This document shows positions 19,859 to 30,368 of a stretch of DNA of 64,000 bases, in pieces. The notes under the pieces are model-generated. The model saw only the letters and a program-made list of their open reading frames with translations. It was not told where the DNA came from and searched no databases. The stretch comes from Pseudomonas lalkuanensis. GTDB lineage: Bacteria; Pseudomonadota; Gammaproteobacteria; Pseudomonadales; Pseudomonadaceae. Where the stretch lies: contig NZ_CP043311.1 in NCBI RefSeq assembly GCF_008807375.1, positions 2,088,001 through 2,152,000 on the forward strand, given 5' to 3'. The number at the start of each line of letters is the position of its first letter. The first letter of the stretch is position 1. A program made the position numbers and the translations under genes.

Positions 19859-21256
19859 ATGGAAGGACATCACCTTCACCAGGGGCCGCTCAAAAGGGGC
19901 CTGAAAAACCGCCACATCCAGCTAATCGCGCTGGGCGGCGCCATTGGTACCGGCCTGTTCCTGGGCTCGGCCGGGGTGCTCAAGTCGGCGGGGCCGTCGA
20001 TGATTCTCGGCTACGCCATTGCCGGCTTCTTCGCATTCCTGATCATGCGCCAGCTCGGCGAGATGATCGTCGAAGAGCCGGTGGCCGGCTCCTTCAGTCA
20101 CTTCGCCCACAAATACTGGGGCGGCTATGCGGGTTTCCTTTCCGGCTGGAACTACTGGGTGCTGTACGTCCTGGTGGGCATGGCCGAGCTGACCGCCGTG
20201 GGCAAGTACATCCAGTTCTGGTGGCCGGAGGTGCCCACCTGGGTGTCGGCGGCGGTGTTTTTCGTGCTGATCAACCTGATCAACCTGGCCAACGTGAAGG
20301 TCTTCGGTGAAGCGGAATTCTGGTTCGCCCTGATCAAGGTGGTGGCCATCATCGGCATGATCGTCCTGGGCATCTACCTGCTGGTCAGCGGTGCGGGCGG
20401 TGAACAGGCGGCGGTGAGCAACCTCTGGAGCCATGGCGGTTTCTTCCCCAATGGCCTGGAAGGCCTGGTGATGGTGCTGGCCATCATCATGTTCTCCTTT
20501 GGTGGCCTGGAACTGATCGGCATCACCGCTGCCGAAGCCAGCGAGCCGAAGAAGGTGATTCCCAAGGCCGTCAACCAGGTCATCTACCGCATCCTGATTT
20601 TCTACATTGGCGCCCTCAGCGTGCTGCTGATGCTCTATCCCTGGGACAAGCTGCTGGAGACCCTGAACGCTGCGGGCGATCCCTACAGCGGCAGCCCCTT
20701 CGTGCAGATTTTCTCGCTGATCGGCAGCGATGCTGCGGCCCATATCTTGAACTTCGTGGTATTGACCGCAGCCCTGTCGGTCTACAACAGCGGTGTCTAT
20801 GCCAACAGTCGCATGCTCTACGGTCTCGCCGAGCAGGGCGATGCGCCCAGGGCACTGATGAAGGTGGACGACCGTGGCGTGCCGGTACTTGCCATTGGCC
20901 TCTCCGCACTGATCACTTTCCTCTGCGTGGTCGTGAACTACCTGGCGCCGCAGAAGGCCCTGGAACTGCTGATGGCGCTGGTGGTGGCGGCTCTGGTGAT
21001 CAACTGGGCGATGATCAGTCTGTCCCACCTTAAGTTCCGCAAGAGCATGGTTGCCCAAGGTGTCGAGCCCTCCTTCAAGGCGCTCTGGTACCCGCTCGGC
21101 AACTACCTGTGCCTGGCGTTCGTGGCGCTGATCCTCGGTGTGATGCTGATGATTCCGGGCATCAATGTATCGGTCTATGCCATTCCCTTCTGGTTGGCCC
21201 TGATCGGCGTCTGCTACTACTTCAAGCGTTCCGCGGCACGCGCGACCGCTCACTGA
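19859..21256 (+). CDS. aroP: Aromatic amino-acid permease, AroP/PheP type (APC superfamily)
   Basis: Inner-membrane proton-coupled amino-acid symporter of 465 residues, with about 12 hydrophobic segments. The family start HLHQGPLKRGLKNRHIQLIA is followed by the substrate-binding helix ALGGAIGTGLFLGSA. Other APC signatures are SFSHFAHKYWG, FSFGGLELIGITAAEA and the loop VYNSGVYANSRMLYGLAEQG. Order relative to gap and nqrA matches Pseudomonas aroP1. Aromatic specificity is inferred from closest resemblance and cannot be separated by eye from related basic or phenylalanine permeases. ATG 19859 was chosen; a TTG at 19844 would add five residues. Confidence 0.85.
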   Translation: MEGHHLHQGPLKRGLKNRHIQLIALGGAIGTGLFLGSAGVLKSAGPSMILGYAIAGFFAFLIMRQLGEMIVEEPVAGSFSHFAHKYWGGYAGFLSGWNYWVLYVLVGMAELTAVGKYIQFWWPEVPTWVSAAVFFVLINLINLANVKVFGEAEFWFALIKVVAIIGMIVLGIYLLVSGAGGEQAAVSNLWSHGGFFPNGLEGLVMVLAIIMFSFGGLELIGITAAEASEPKKVIPKAVNQVIYRILIFYIGALSVLLMLYPWDKLLETLNAAGDPYSGSPFVQIFSLIGSDAAAHILNFVVLTAALSVYNSGVYANSRMLYGLAEQGDAPRALMKVDDRGVPVLAIGLSALITFLCVVVNYLAPQKALELLMALVVAALVINWAMISLSHLKFRKSMVAQGVEPSFKALWYPLGNYLCLAFVALILGVMLMIPGINVSVYAIPFWLALIGVCYYFKRSAARATAH

Positions 21257-21276
21257 AGTCCGTGGCGGACGGGAAG

Positions 21277-21303
21277 ACGGGAGCCTCTGGCTCCCGTTTT
21301 TCA
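21277..21303 (+). terminator. Terminator of the permease gene
   Basis: Perfect 9-bp stem ACGGGAGCC / GGCTCCCGT with loop TCT, followed by TTTTTC. Confidence 0.9.
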
Positions 21304-21387
21304 TTGGGGTGCGGTGATGACCCTTCGTTCAGAAGCGGACGCCTTGTCGCCAGACATTTCCTAAGTCCATGAAAAGAAAGCCTTTGG

Positions 21388-21417
21388 TTGGCGCGGTTGC
21401 CGTGCGCTCTCTATAAT
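21388..21417 (+). promoter_or_regulatory. Candidate promoter of the nqr operon
   Basis: TTGGCG at 21388-21393, an 18-bp spacer and perfect TATAAT at 21412-21417. The predicted leader to the nqrA ATG is about 108 bases. Confidence 0.65.
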
Positions 21418-21531
21418 CCCCCTCTTAATCGTTCGGAATTCAGCGCGTTCGTGCCAGATCATGCCTGGCGCGATGCTGGTCTTTTGGCCAGCGAGCTGTG
21501 CCGGGAAGCACTTCTGTTTCAGGCGAAACCT

Positions 21532-22869
21532 ATGATCAGAATCAAGCGAGGGCTGCACCTGCCGGTGGCAGGTGAGCCGGTCCAGCGAATCGAGGCAGGG
21601 CGCCCGGTTCGCAGCGTCGCCGTCATCGGCTTCGACTATCACGGCATGAAGCCGACCATGGATGTCCAGGTGGGGGATCGGGTCAAACTCGGCCAGCCAC
21701 TGTTCTCCGACAAGAAAACCCCCGGGGTCATCTACACCGCGCCAGGTGCCGGTGTGATCAGCGCCATTCATCGCGGTGAGCAACGCGTGCTGCAGTCGGT
21801 GGTGATCGACCTCGCGGGCGAGGACGAAATCCTCTTCGAGCAGTACGCCGCCGGACAACTCGACCAGCTCGGCCACGAGCGAGTGCGCGACAACCTGATC
21901 CGTTCCGGCCTCTGGACTGCGCTGCGCACCCGGCCGTTCAGCCGCGTCCCGGCGATCGACGCCACGCCAAGCTCCATCTTCGTCACGGCCATGGATACTC
22001 ATCCGCTGGCCGCCGATCCCGTGCTGGTGATCGCCGAGCATGCCGCGGACTTCGAGCATGGCCTCAAGGTGCTCGCCCACCTGGCCCGCGTATTCCTCTG
22101 CAAGGCCGAAGGTGTCGAGTTACCGGGTGCGGGTCTGGCCCAGGTTCGCAGCGAGTCGTTCGCCGGGCCGCATCCGGCAGGCCTGCCTGGTACCCACATC
22201 CACTTCCTCGATCCGGTAAGTGCCGGCAAGAGTGTCTGGCACATTGGCTATCAGGATGTGATCGCCATCGGCAAGCTGTTCACCACCGGACGTCTCTGGG
22301 TGGAACGTGTGGTCTCCCTGGCGGGGCCGGTGGTGGAGAGGCCCCGCCTGGTGCGCGCCCGCCTCGGTGCCAGCCTGGAAGAGCTCACCGCAGGCGAACT
22401 GCAGCCCGGCGCCAACCGCGTGGTGTCCGGCTCGCTGCTGGGGGGGCGTACCTCTCGCGGCGCCTGCGCCTACCTCGGCCGCTATCACCTGCAGGTGTCC
22501 TGCCTGCGCGAAGGCAATGACCGCGAGTTGCTGCATTACCTGCGAGCCGGGGTGAACAAGCACTCGGTGCTGAACATCTTCGTTTCCAGATTGCTGGGTG
22601 GCCGCAAGTTCGCCTTCAGCACCACCACCAACGGCAGCCCGCGCGCCATGGTGCCGGTTGGCAACTACGAGTCGGTGATGCCCCTGGACATCCTGCCCAC
22701 CCAGTTGTTGCGCTACCTGATCGTCGGCGATACCGAAATGGCCCAGAAGCTCGGCTGCCTGGAGCTGGACGAAGAAGACCTGGCCCTGTGCAGCTACGTC
22801 TGCGCCGGCAAGTACGAGTACGGTCCGATCCTGCGGGACAACCTCAGCCGTATCGAGAAGGAGGGCTGA
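21532..22869 (+). CDS. nqrA: Na+-translocating NADH:quinone reductase subunit A
   Basis: Peripheral cytoplasmic subunit of the sodium-pumping NADH:ubiquinone oxidoreductase. It has 445 residues, the normal length. The N-terminus ([16 protein letters not shown]) is conserved and is followed by a barrel-sandwich region resembling biotinyl/lipoyl folds ([20 protein letters not shown]). The C-terminal part contains [22 protein letters not shown] 21532 was chosen by this N-terminus; the frame is open further up to a GTG at 21388 inside the predicted promoter. First gene of an eight-gene operon; nqrB starts one base after the stop. Confidence 0.97.
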   Translation: MIRIKRGLHLPVAGEPVQRIEAGRPVRSVAVIGFDYHGMKPTMDVQVGDRVKLGQPLFSDKKTPGVIYTAPGAGVISAIHRGEQRVLQSVVIDLAGEDEILFEQYAAGQLDQLGHERVRDNLIRSGLWTALRTRPFSRVPAIDATPSSIFVTAMDTHPLAADPVLVIAEHAADFEHGLKVLAHLARVFLCKAEGVELPGAGLAQVRSESFAGPHPAGLPGTHIHFLDPVSAGKSVWHIGYQDVIAIGKLFTTGRLWVERVVSLAGPVVERPRLVRARLGASLEELTAGELQPGANRVVSGSLLGGRTSRGACAYLGRYHLQVSCLREGNDRELLHYLRAGVNKHSVLNIFVSRLLGGRKFAFSTTTNGSPRAMVPVGNYESVMPLDILPTQLLRYLIVGDTEMAQKLGCLELDEEDLALCSYVCAGKYEYGPILRDNLSRIEKEG

Positions 22870-22870
22870 G

Positions 22871-24082
22871 ATGGGCCTTAGAAAATTCCTTGACCGCATC
22901 GAGCACAACTTCGAGCAGGGTGGTCGCTATGAGAAGTGGTACGCGCTGTACGAGGCGGTGGATACCTTCTTCTATCGCCCCGCCAACGTGACCCGTACCA
23001 CGGCCCATGTGCGCGACGGTATCGACCTCAAGCGAATGATGATCACCGTCTGGCTCTGCACCTTCCCGGCGATGTTCTTCGGCATGTGGAACGTCGGCTA
23101 CCAGGCCAACCTGGTGTTCGCACAAAGCCCTGATCTGCTGGCGGACCAGGAGGGTTGGCGCTTCGCGCTGATCGGTTCGCTGGCCGGATTCGACCCCAAC
23201 AGCCTGTGGGACAACTTCATCCAGGGGGCGGCCTGGTTCCTGCCCATCTACGCCGTGACCTTTATTGTCGGCGGCTTCTGGGAAGTGCTGTTCGCCTCCA
23301 TTCGCCGCCATGAAGTGAACGAAGGCTTCTTCGTCACCTCCGTGCTCTTCGCCCTGACCCTGCCACCGAGCATCCCCCTCTGGCAGGTGGCGCTCGGTAT
23401 CAGCTTCGGCGTAGTCCTGGGCAAGGAAGTCTTCGGCGGCACCGGCAAGAACTTCCTCAACCCGGCCCTGGCCGGCCGCGCCTTCCTCTTCTTCGCCTAT
23501 CCGGCACAGATTTCCGGCGATGAGGTGTGGACCGCGGTGGACGGTTTCGCCGGCGCCACCTCCCTGAGCCTGGGCGCTGCAGGCGGTGTCGAGAACATCG
23601 TCGGCCACGGCATCAGCTGGATGGATGCATTCCTGGGCACCATCCAGGGCTCCATCGGCGAAACCAGTACCCTGGCCATCCTGATCGGCGGCGGCGTGCT
23701 GCTGTTCACCCGCATCGCAGCCTGGCGCATCGTCGCCGGCGTGATGCTCGGCATGATCGCCACCAGTTGGCTGTTCAACGCCATCGGTTCGGACACCAAC
23801 CCGATGTTCGCCATGCCCTGGTACTGGCACCTTGTCCTGGGCGGCTTCGCCTTCGGCATGATGTTCATGGCCACCGACCCGGTGTCCGCCTCCATGACCA
23901 ACACCGGCAAATGGCTGTTCGGCGCCCTTATCGGCCTGATGGTGGTGCTGATCCGCGTGGTCAACCCGGCCTTCCCGGAAGGCATGATGCTGGCGATTCT
24001 CTTCGCCAACCTGTTCGCGCCGCTGATCGACCATTTCGTCGTCCAGGCCAATATCAAGCGGAGGCTGGCACGTAATGGCTAA
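22871..24082 (+). CDS. nqrB: Na+-NQR subunit B, flavinylated membrane subunit
   Basis: Membrane subunit carrying covalent FMN and riboflavin and forming the main sodium/quinone path. It has 403 residues with about 10 hydrophobic helices; the start [18 protein letters not shown] and the [20 protein letters not shown] loop are typical. Covalent FMN attaches to a Thr in the ApbE recognition motif, here DGFAGATSL with Thr230. The position usually occupied by Ser is Ala, as is also true in NqrC. The last eight bases overlap nqrC, indicating translational coupling. Confidence 0.97.
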   Translation: MGLRKFLDRIEHNFEQGGRYEKWYALYEAVDTFFYRPANVTRTTAHVRDGIDLKRMMITVWLCTFPAMFFGMWNVGYQANLVFAQSPDLLADQEGWRFALIGSLAGFDPNSLWDNFIQGAAWFLPIYAVTFIVGGFWEVLFASIRRHEVNEGFFVTSVLFALTLPPSIPLWQVALGISFGVVLGKEVFGGTGKNFLNPALAGRAFLFFAYPAQISGDEVWTAVDGFAGATSLSLGAAGGVENIVGHGISWMDAFLGTIQGSIGETSTLAILIGGGVLLFTRIAAWRIVAGVMLGMIATSWLFNAIGSDTNPMFAMPWYWHLVLGGFAFGMMFMATDPVSASMTNTGKWLFGALIGLMVVLIRVVNPAFPEGMMLAILFANLFAPLIDHFVVQANIKRRLARNG

Positions 24083-24863
24083 CCAGAAAGAATCCACTGT
24101 CCGCACCCTGATGGTGGCCCTGGTGGTCTGCCTGGTGTGTTCCGTGTTCGTGGCGGGTGGCGCCGTGGCGTTGAAGCCGGTACAGGTGGAAAACCGCGAG
24201 CTGGACAAGCAGCGCAGCATTCTCGCCATCGCCGGCCTGGGCGAAGCGGGCATGTCCGCTGACGAGGTGAAGCAGCTCTATGCCGAGCGCATCCGTGCGA
24301 AGGTGGTGGACCTCTCTACCGGCGAATTCAGCGATGCGATCCAGGTCGCCGGCTTCGACCCGTTGAAGGCCGCCAAGGACCCGCAGCTGTCCGATGCCCT
24401 GCCCGCCGAGCAGGACATCGCGTCCATCAAGCGTCGCGAGCGTTTCTCCACCGTTTACCTGGTGGAGCAGGACGGCAAGCTGCAGACCCTGATCCTGCCA
24501 GTGCGTGGCTACGGTCTCTGGTCGACCCTTTACGGCTTCCTGGCGCTAAAGGGCGACCTCAATACCGTGGTCGGTCTCGGCTTCTACCAGCACGGCGAGA
24601 CCCCGGGACTCGGTGGTGAAGTAGACAACCCGAAATGGAAGGCGCTGTGGAATGGCAAGAACCTGTTCGATGAGCAGGGCCAACTGGCCATCCAGATCAT
24701 CAAGGGCAGCGTCGACGCGCAATCACCGAACGCCAGTCATCAGGTCGACGGCCTTGCCGGCGCGACGCTGACCAGCAAGGGCGTCAACAACCTGCTGCAT
24801 TTCTGGCTGGGCAAGAACGGCTTCGGTCCCTTCCTGGCCAAGCTGAACGACGGGGAGGCATGA
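24075..24863 (+). CDS. nqrC: Na+-NQR subunit C, covalent-FMN subunit
   Basis: Single-span membrane-anchored periplasmic flavoprotein that passes electrons between NqrD/E iron and NqrB. It has 262 residues, with an N-terminal helix ([19 protein letters not shown]) then a soluble domain. The flavinylation motif is [11 protein letters not shown] with Thr231 as FMN acceptor; Ala replaces the usual Ser in [18 protein letters not shown] and [10 protein letters not shown] are FMN-binding domain signatures. It overlaps nqrB by eight bases and nqrD by four. Confidence 0.97.
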   Translation: MANQKESTVRTLMVALVVCLVCSVFVAGGAVALKPVQVENRELDKQRSILAIAGLGEAGMSADEVKQLYAERIRAKVVDLSTGEFSDAIQVAGFDPLKAAKDPQLSDALPAEQDIASIKRRERFSTVYLVEQDGKLQTLILPVRGYGLWSTLYGFLALKGDLNTVVGLGFYQHGETPGLGGEVDNPKWKALWNGKNLFDEQGQLAIQIIKGSVDAQSPNASHQVDGLAGATLTSKGVNNLLHFWLGKNGFGPFLAKLNDGEA

Positions 24864-25534
24864 ACATGGCGCAACCCACTATCCGGTCGGTCCTGCTGGA
24901 CCCGATCCTGCACAACAACCCCATCGGCCTGCAGATCCTTGGTATCTGCTCGGCCCTGGCGGTCACTTCCAACCTGAAGACCGCGCTGGTGATGTCCATC
25001 GCCCTGACCCTGGTGACCGGTTTCTCCAACCTGTTCATCTCGATGATCCGCAGCCAGATCCCCAGCTCGATCCGCATGATCGTGCAGATGGTGATCATTG
25101 CGTCGCTGGTGATAGTGGTCGACCAGGTGCTCAAGGCCTACGCCTTCAGCCTGTCCAAGCAGCTCTCGGTGTTCGTCGGCCTGATCATCACCAACTGCAT
25201 CGTGATGGGGCGCGCGGAGGCCTTTGCCATGGCCAACCCGCCGCTGTTGTCGTTCTTCGATGGCATCGGCAACGGCCTTGGCTACAGCGCCATGCTGATC
25301 GTCCTCGGCATCGTTCGCGAGCTGTTCGGCGCCGGCAAGCTGCTGGGCTATGAAGTTCTGCCGGTGATCAATGATGGCGGCTGGTACCAGCCCAATGGCC
25401 TGCTGCTGTTGCCGCCCTCGGCGTTCTTCCTCATCGGCCTGATCATCTGGGCCCTGCGCAGCTGGAAGACCGAGCAGAGAGAGGCGCCGGCGTACAAGAT
25501 CGCGCCCCAGGTATCCAACAAGGAGGCCTACTGA
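24860..25534 (+). CDS. nqrD: Na+-NQR subunit D
   Basis: Hydrophobic inner-membrane subunit of 224 residues with six helices, homologous to NqrE; the two together hold an iron-sulfur centre in the membrane. The family motif [19 protein letters not shown] has the conserved Cys, and a second Cys lies in [16 protein letters not shown]. The C-terminal segment [19 protein letters not shown] is characteristic of NqrD. ATG 24860 overlaps the nqrC stop (ATGA); a second ATG at 24866 is possible and removes two residues. Confidence 0.97.
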   Translation: MNMAQPTIRSVLLDPILHNNPIGLQILGICSALAVTSNLKTALVMSIALTLVTGFSNLFISMIRSQIPSSIRMIVQMVIIASLVIVVDQVLKAYAFSLSKQLSVFVGLIITNCIVMGRAEAFAMANPPLLSFFDGIGNGLGYSAMLIVLGIVRELFGAGKLLGYEVLPVINDGGWYQPNGLLLLPPSAFFLIGLIIWALRSWKTEQREAPAYKIAPQVSNKEAY

Positions 25535-26142
25535 TGGAGCATTACCTCAGCCTGTTCGTGAAGGCCGTGTTCGTCGAGAACATGGCCCTGGCCTTCTTCC
25601 TCGGCATGTGCACCTTCATCGCCATCTCGAAGAAGGTGGAAACCGCCATCGGCCTCGGCATCGCGGTGATCGTGGTGCAGGCCATCACCGTGCCGGCCAA
25701 CAACCTGCTGTACAGCCTGTTGCTGAAGGACGGCGCCCTGGCCTGGGCCGGACTGCCGGATGTAGACCTGTCCTTCCTCGGCCTGCTCAGCTACATCGGG
25801 GTGATCGCCGCCATCGTGCAGATCCTCGAGATGCTGCTCGACAAGTACGTGCCCTCGCTCTACAACGCCCTCGGGGTGTTCCTGCCGCTGATCACGGTGA
25901 ACTGCGCCATCATGGCCGGCTCGCTGTTCATGGTGGAGCGCGACTACAACCTCGGTGAGAGTGTGGTCTACGGCATCGGCTCCGGATTCTCCTGGGCCCT
26001 GGCCATTGCACTGCTGGCGGGCATCCGCGAGAAGTTGAAATACAGCGATGTCCCCGAAGGCCTGCAGGGCCTCGGCATCACCTTCATCACCATCGGCCTG
26101 ATGTCCCTCGGCTTCATGTCGTTCTCTGGTGTGCAGCTCTAA
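25534..26142 (+). CDS. nqrE: Na+-NQR subunit E
   Basis: Inner-membrane subunit of 202 residues with six helices, inverted-topology partner of NqrD. Conserved elements: the start [20 protein letters not shown], the Cys motif [18 protein letters not shown] and the second Cys motif [17 protein letters not shown], which together with NqrD ligate the membrane iron centre. It overlaps the nqrD stop by one base (TGATG) and is followed nine bases later by nqrF with AAGGAAAGG upstream. Confidence 0.97.
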   Translation: MEHYLSLFVKAVFVENMALAFFLGMCTFIAISKKVETAIGLGIAVIVVQAITVPANNLLYSLLLKDGALAWAGLPDVDLSFLGLLSYIGVIAAIVQILEMLLDKYVPSLYNALGVFLPLITVNCAIMAGSLFMVERDYNLGESVVYGIGSGFSWALAIALLAGIREKLKYSDVPEGLQGLGITFITIGLMSLGFMSFSGVQL

Positions 26143-26151
26143 GGAAAGGAC

Positions 26152-27378
26152 ATGCTGAGTTTCGAAATCTTCCTCGCCATTGGCATGTTCACCGCCATCG
26201 TCCTCGGGCTGGTGGTAATCATCCTGGCGGCTCGCGCCAAGCTGGTATCCAGCGGCGACGTGAACATCGTGATCAACGGCGAGCGGACCATCACTGTCCC
26301 GGCCGGCGGCAAGCTGCTGCAGACCCTGGCATCCCATAACGTCTTCCTGTCCTCCGCCTGTGGTGGCGGCGGCACCTGTGCCCAGTGCAAATGCATCGTC
26401 GAGAGCGGCGGCGGGGAAATGCTGCCCACGGAGGAATCCCACTTCACCCGCCGCCAGGCGAAGGAAGGCTGGCGACTGTCCTGCCAGACCCCGGTAAAGC
26501 AGGACATGCACATCGAAGTGCCGGAAGAGGTCTTCGGCGTGAAGAAGTGGGAGTGCACGGTGGAGTCCAACCCCAACGTGGCCACTTTCATCAAGGAGTT
26601 GACCTTGCGCCTGCCGGAAGGGGAGAGCGTGGATTTCCGCGCCGGTGGCTACGTGCAGCTGGAATGCCCGCCCCATGAGGTGGCCTACAAGGACTTCGAA
26701 ATCCAGCCCGAATACCGCGGCGACTGGGACAAGTTCAACCAGTGGAAGTACGTGTCCAGGGTCGATGAGACGGTGATCCGCGCGTACTCCATGGCCAACT
26801 ACCCGGACGAGAAGGGCATCGTCAAATTCAACATCCGCATCGCCTCGCCGCCGCCGGGCAAGGATGACCTGCCGCCAGGGCAGATGTCTTCCTGGGTGTT
26901 CAGCCTCAAGCCGGGCGACAAGGTCACGGTCTATGGCCCCTTCGGCGAGTTCTTCGCCAAGGACACCGAGGCGGAGATGGTCTTCATCGGCGGTGGCGCG
27001 GGCATGGCCCCCATGCGTTCGCACATCTTCGACCAGCTCAAGCGCCTGGGGTCCAAGCGCAAGATCAGCTTCTGGTACGGCGCGCGCTCCCTGCGCGAAG
27101 CCTTCTATACCGAGGAGTACGACCAGTTGGCCGCCGAAAACCCGAACTTCCAGTGGCACCTGGCGCTTTCCGATCCGCAGCCGGAGGACAACTGGACGGG
27201 GCTGAAGGGCTTCATCCATAACGTCCTGTACGAGAACTACCTCAAGGATCACCCGGCCCCGGAGGATTGCGAGTTCTACATGTGCGGTCCGCCGATGATG
27301 AACGCCGCGGTGATCAAGATGCTCACCGATCTTGGTGTGGAGCGGGAAAACATCCTGCTGGATGACTTCGGTGGCTAA
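26152..27378 (+). CDS. nqrF: Na+-NQR subunit F, NADH-oxidising subunit
   Basis: Electron entry subunit: oxidises NADH at FAD and passes electrons through a [2Fe-2S] centre. It has 408 residues. An N-terminal membrane helix (residues about 5-26) precedes the ferredoxin domain with ligands Cys70, Cys76, Cys79 and Cys111. FAD binding is shown by RAYSMANYP, the NADH site by [13 protein letters not shown] and [12 protein letters not shown], and the protein ends in the canonical aromatic DDFGG. The 3' end overlaps apbE by 17 bases. Confidence 0.98.
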   Translation: MLSFEIFLAIGMFTAIVLGLVVIILAARAKLVSSGDVNIVINGERTITVPAGGKLLQTLASHNVFLSSACGGGGTCAQCKCIVESGGGEMLPTEESHFTRRQAKEGWRLSCQTPVKQDMHIEVPEEVFGVKKWECTVESNPNVATFIKELTLRLPEGESVDFRAGGYVQLECPPHEVAYKDFEIQPEYRGDWDKFNQWKYVSRVDETVIRAYSMANYPDEKGIVKFNIRIASPPPGKDDLPPGQMSSWVFSLKPGDKVTVYGPFGEFFAKDTEAEMVFIGGGAGMAPMRSHIFDQLKRLGSKRKISFWYGARSLREAFYTEEYDQLAAENPNFQWHLALSDPQPEDNWTGLKGFIHNVLYENYLKDHPAPEDCEFYMCGPPMMNAAVIKMLTDLGVERENILLDDFGG

Positions 27379-28378
27379 GCGCATTGCCTTCCTGCTGTCG
27401 GCCGGTTTGCTACTGGCCGGTTGCGGCGACAGCCTGGAGCGGTTCGGCGGCCCCACCATGGGCAGCAGCTACTCGGTGAAGTATCTGCGCAGCGCGTCCG
27501 GTCCTTCGGTGGAGCAGGCGCGCAACGAGGTGGAGGACATCCTGGCGGAGATCGACCAGCAGATGTCCACCTACCGTGCCGACTCCGAGGTGGAGCGTTT
27601 CAATGCCTTGCCTGCGGGCAGCTGCATGGCCTTGCCTGCCTCGATGCTGGAGCTGGTTTCCTTCGCCGGCGAACTGTCGAAGGACAGTGCGGGCGCCTTC
27701 GACATGACGGTGGAGCCGCTGCTCAATCTCTGGGGGTTTGGCCCGCAGTCCCGGGGCGACCAGGTGCCTGGCGCCGAAGCCATTGCCGCAGCGAAGGCTG
27801 ACGTCGGCCATCAGCACCTGTCCATTCGGGGGGCAGAACTGTGCAAGGACGCGGCGGTGCAGCTGGACTTCAACAGCATCGCCGCCGGCTATGCGGTCGA
27901 CCGCGTGGTGGCAAGGCTTGGCGAGCTGGGTGTCAGCAGTGCCCTGGTGGAGATCACCGGCGAGCTCAAGGCCATCGGTCGCAAGCCCGATGGCGCGCCC
28001 TGGCGCATCGCCATCGAAGCGCCGCGCGATGATCGCCAGTCTGCGCAGCAAGTCATTCGGCTGGACGGGCTTGGCGTTTCCACCTCGGGTGACTATCGCA
28101 ACTACTTTGTCAGGGATGGCAAGCGCTACTCCCACACGCTGGACCCGAAGACCGGGGCGCCGATCAGCCACAGCCTTGCGGCGGTGACCGTGGTGGACGA
28201 GTCGGCGTTGCGGGCGGACGGCCTGTCTACCCTGCTGATGGTGCTGGGGCCGGAGGAGGGGGCGGCCTATGCCGAACGCCATGGTATCGCCGCGCTCTTC
28301 GTGACGCGCGAAGGTGATGGATTCAGGAGTCGTGGCAGCCGCCGCTTTCACGCACTGTTCGAGCAAGAGGAGAAGTGA
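27362..28378 (+). CDS. apbE: FAD:protein FMN transferase ApbE (lipoprotein)
   Basis: Mg-dependent flavin transferase that attaches FMN to Thr of NqrB and NqrC, acting on the periplasmic face. The protein is 338 residues. The lipoprotein signal is [21 protein letters not shown] with lipidated Cys21. ApbE signatures are [15 protein letters not shown]-type [20 protein letters not shown], the FAD-binding [15 protein letters not shown] and the [10 protein letters not shown] metal site. ATG 27362 lies inside the 3' end of nqrF; a GTG at 27371 would shorten the signal peptide. Placement next to nqrF fits its maturation role. Confidence 0.96.
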   Translation: MTSVAKRIAFLLSAGLLLAGCGDSLERFGGPTMGSSYSVKYLRSASGPSVEQARNEVEDILAEIDQQMSTYRADSEVERFNALPAGSCMALPASMLELVSFAGELSKDSAGAFDMTVEPLLNLWGFGPQSRGDQVPGAEAIAAAKADVGHQHLSIRGAELCKDAAVQLDFNSIAAGYAVDRVVARLGELGVSSALVEITGELKAIGRKPDGAPWRIAIEAPRDDRQSAQQVIRLDGLGVSTSGDYRNYFVRDGKRYSHTLDPKTGAPISHSLAAVTVVDESALRADGLSTLLMVLGPEEGAAYAERHGIAALFVTREGDGFRSRGSRRFHALFEQEEK

Positions 28379-28380
28379 GC

Positions 28381-28608
28381 ATGACCTTCATTCTGGTGTT
28401 CGTGATCATGCTGCTGGTGGTGCTGGGCATGGCCGTCGGCGTGATCATGGGACGCAAGCCGATCGCCGGCTCCTGTGGTGGTATCGCCAACCTGGGCATC
28501 GAAAAGGAGTGCTCCATCTGTGGCGGCAATCGTGAGAAATGCGAAGAAGTGCGCCGCGATGGCGATGTAGTGGATTCAGCACTCGCCTACGACGCGACCA
28601 AGCGCTAA
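28381..28608 (+). CDS. nqrM: Na+-NQR maturation protein NqrM
   Basis: Small membrane protein (75 residues) needed in Vibrio for Na+-NQR assembly, thought to deliver iron to the NqrD/NqrE centre. A single N-terminal helix (TFILVFVIMLLVVLGMAVGV) is followed by a Cys-rich tail with GSCGG, ECSICGG and KCEE, four cysteines in all. ATG 28381 has GAGGAG upstream; GTG 28375 overlapping the apbE stop is possible. It ends the nqr operon; a conserved ending VVDSALAYDATKR is visible. Confidence 0.93.
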   Translation: MTFILVFVIMLLVVLGMAVGVIMGRKPIAGSCGGIANLGIEKECSICGGNREKCEEVRRDGDVVDSALAYDATKR

Positions 28609-28713
28609 TGTGCAGCGCCAAGCGGCTCGGCTAAGCTGCACGCCAGTTCAGGGTCCCGCCCGGGATCGCCGAAACAGGTTCCGAATTCCGCGGTGTGGTT
28701 CGCCGCGGACCTT

Positions 28714-28740
28714 GCCGGGGGCGCCAGAGGGCGCCCCGGC
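28714..28740 (+). other. Strong GC stem-loop in the sth leader
   Basis: GCCGGGGGCGCC pairs with GGCGCCCCGGC with a one-base bulge and loop AGAG, ending 18 bases before the sth ATG. There is no T-tract, so it may influence mRNA stability or translation more than termination. Confidence 0.5.
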
Positions 28741-28758
28741 CCGTTATGAGGAGTAAGC

Positions 28759-30153
28759 ATGGCTGTCTACAACTACGACGTAGTGGTGCTGGGTTCCGGC
28801 CCGGCGGGTGAGGGCGCGGCGATGAACGCCGCCAAGGCGGGTCGCAAGGTGGCGGTGGTGGACAACCGCCCGCTGGTCGGCGGCAACTGCACCCACCTCG
28901 GCACCATTCCGTCCAAGGCCCTGCGCCACTCGGTACGGCAGATCATGCAGTACAACACCAACCCGCTGTTCCGCCAGATCGGCGAGCCGCGCTGGTTCTC
29001 CTTCCCCGACGTGCTGAAGAGCGCCGAGCGGGTGATCTCCAAGCAGGTGGCCTCGCGTACCGGCTTCTACGCGCGCAACCGCGTCGATGTGTTCTTCGGC
29101 ACCGCCAGCTTCCACGACGAGCAAACCGTGGAAGTGGTCTGCACCAGCGGCGTGGTGGAAAAGCTGGTGGCCAAGCAGGTCATCATCGCCACCGGCTCGC
29201 GTCCCTACCGCCCGGCGGACGTCGACTTCCACCACCCGCGCATCTACGACAGCGACACCATCCTCAGCCTGACCCACACGCCGCGTCGCATCATCATCTA
29301 CGGAGCCGGCGTGATCGGCTCCGAATACGCCTCCATCTTCAGCGGCCTGGGCGTGCTGGTGGACCTGATCGACAATCGCGACCAGTTGCTCAGCTTCCTC
29401 GACGACGAGATTTCCGACGCCCTGAGCTATCACCTGCGCAACAACAACGTGCTCATTCGCCACAACGAGGAGTACGAGCGCATCGAGGGCCTGGAGAACG
29501 GGGTGATCCTGCACCTCAAGTCCGGCAAGAAGATCAAGGCCGACTGCCTGCTGTGGTGCAACGGCCGTACCGGCAACACCGACAAGCTGGGCCTGGAAAA
29601 CATCGGCATCAAGGTCAACAGCCGTGGCCAGATCAACGTCGACCAGTACTACCGCACCGAGGTCAGCAACATCTTCGCCGCTGGCGATGTGATCGGCTGG
29701 CCGAGCCTGGCCAGTGCCGCCGCCGACCAGGGCCGTTCGGCCGCTGGCAGCGCGGTCGAAAACGACAGCTGGCGCTTCGTCGATGACGTGCCGACCGGCA
29801 TTTACACCATTCCGGAGATCAGCTCCATCGGCAAGAACGAGCGCGAACTCACCCAGGCGAAGATCCCCTACGAAGTGGGCAAGGCTTTCTTCAAGGGCAT
29901 GGCCCGCGCGCAGATCTCCCACGAGCCGGTGGGCATGCTGAAGATCCTGTTCCATCGCGAAACCCTGGAAATCCTCGGCGTCCACTGCTTCGGCTATCAG
30001 GCGTCCGAGATCGTGCACATCGGTCAGGCGATCATGAACCAGAAGGGCGAGGCGAATACCATCAAGTACTTCGTCAACACCACCTTCAACTACCCGACCA
30101 TGGCGGAAGCCTACCGGGTGGCGGCGTTCGACGGCCTCAACCGGCTTTTTTGA
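28759..30153 (+). CDS. sthA: Soluble pyridine nucleotide transhydrogenase
   Basis: Cytosolic FAD enzyme that interconverts NADPH/NAD and NADP/NADH pools. It has 464 residues and the disulfide-reductase fold: FAD motif [23 protein letters not shown](P) motif [19 protein letters not shown] and second FAD motif [10 protein letters not shown]. The site that holds the redox disulfide in related enzymes reads [15 protein letters not shown]: the second Cys is Thr, as is normal for SthA and different from Lpd in this same window. It follows the nqr operon in the same direction after 150 bases. Confidence 0.97.
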   Translation: MAVYNYDVVVLGSGPAGEGAAMNAAKAGRKVAVVDNRPLVGGNCTHLGTIPSKALRHSVRQIMQYNTNPLFRQIGEPRWFSFPDVLKSAERVISKQVASRTGFYARNRVDVFFGTASFHDEQTVEVVCTSGVVEKLVAKQVIIATGSRPYRPADVDFHHPRIYDSDTILSLTHTPRRIIIYGAGVIGSEYASIFSGLGVLVDLIDNRDQLLSFLDDEISDALSYHLRNNNVLIRHNEEYERIEGLENGVILHLKSGKKIKADCLLWCNGRTGNTDKLGLENIGIKVNSRGQINVDQYYRTEVSNIFAAGDVIGWPSLASAAADQGRSAAGSAVENDSWRFVDDVPTGIYTIPEISSIGKNERELTQAKIPYEVGKAFFKGMARAQISHEPVGMLKILFHRETLEILGVHCFGYQASEIVHIGQAIMNQKGEANTIKYFVNTTFNYPTMAEAYRVAAFDGLNRLF

Positions 30154-30261
30154 GCGGCACCGGCCGGGCGCCTGAACCGGCCGGGGAGGATCCTCTCGAC
30201 GATCCGCGCACCTGGCGCTGGCCGAACCGGGAGAGCTTCTGATCAGGCGACACCTAGAACG

Positions 30262-30289
30262 AAAAACCGGCCCTTGCGGCCGGTTTTTT
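30262..30289 (+). terminator. Terminator of sthA
   Basis: Eleven-bp stem AAAAACCGGCC / GGCCGGTTTTT, loop CTTGC, followed by T. It can serve the plus strand; the A-tract side could also stop transcripts from the minus-strand glpQ-like gene. Confidence 0.85.
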
Positions 30290-30368
30290 CATGGGGACCG
30301 TCCAGAGTTGTGGGCGCGATTTCAATCGCGAATGAATTCGCTCCCATTGGGCCGGATGGATTGGGTAT

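Noticed and set aside
19922..21304. A 460-codon minus-strand frame over the permease gene
   Set aside because: It is dominated by His, Gln and Asp from the complement of membrane-helix codons. The plus-strand permease is unambiguous.
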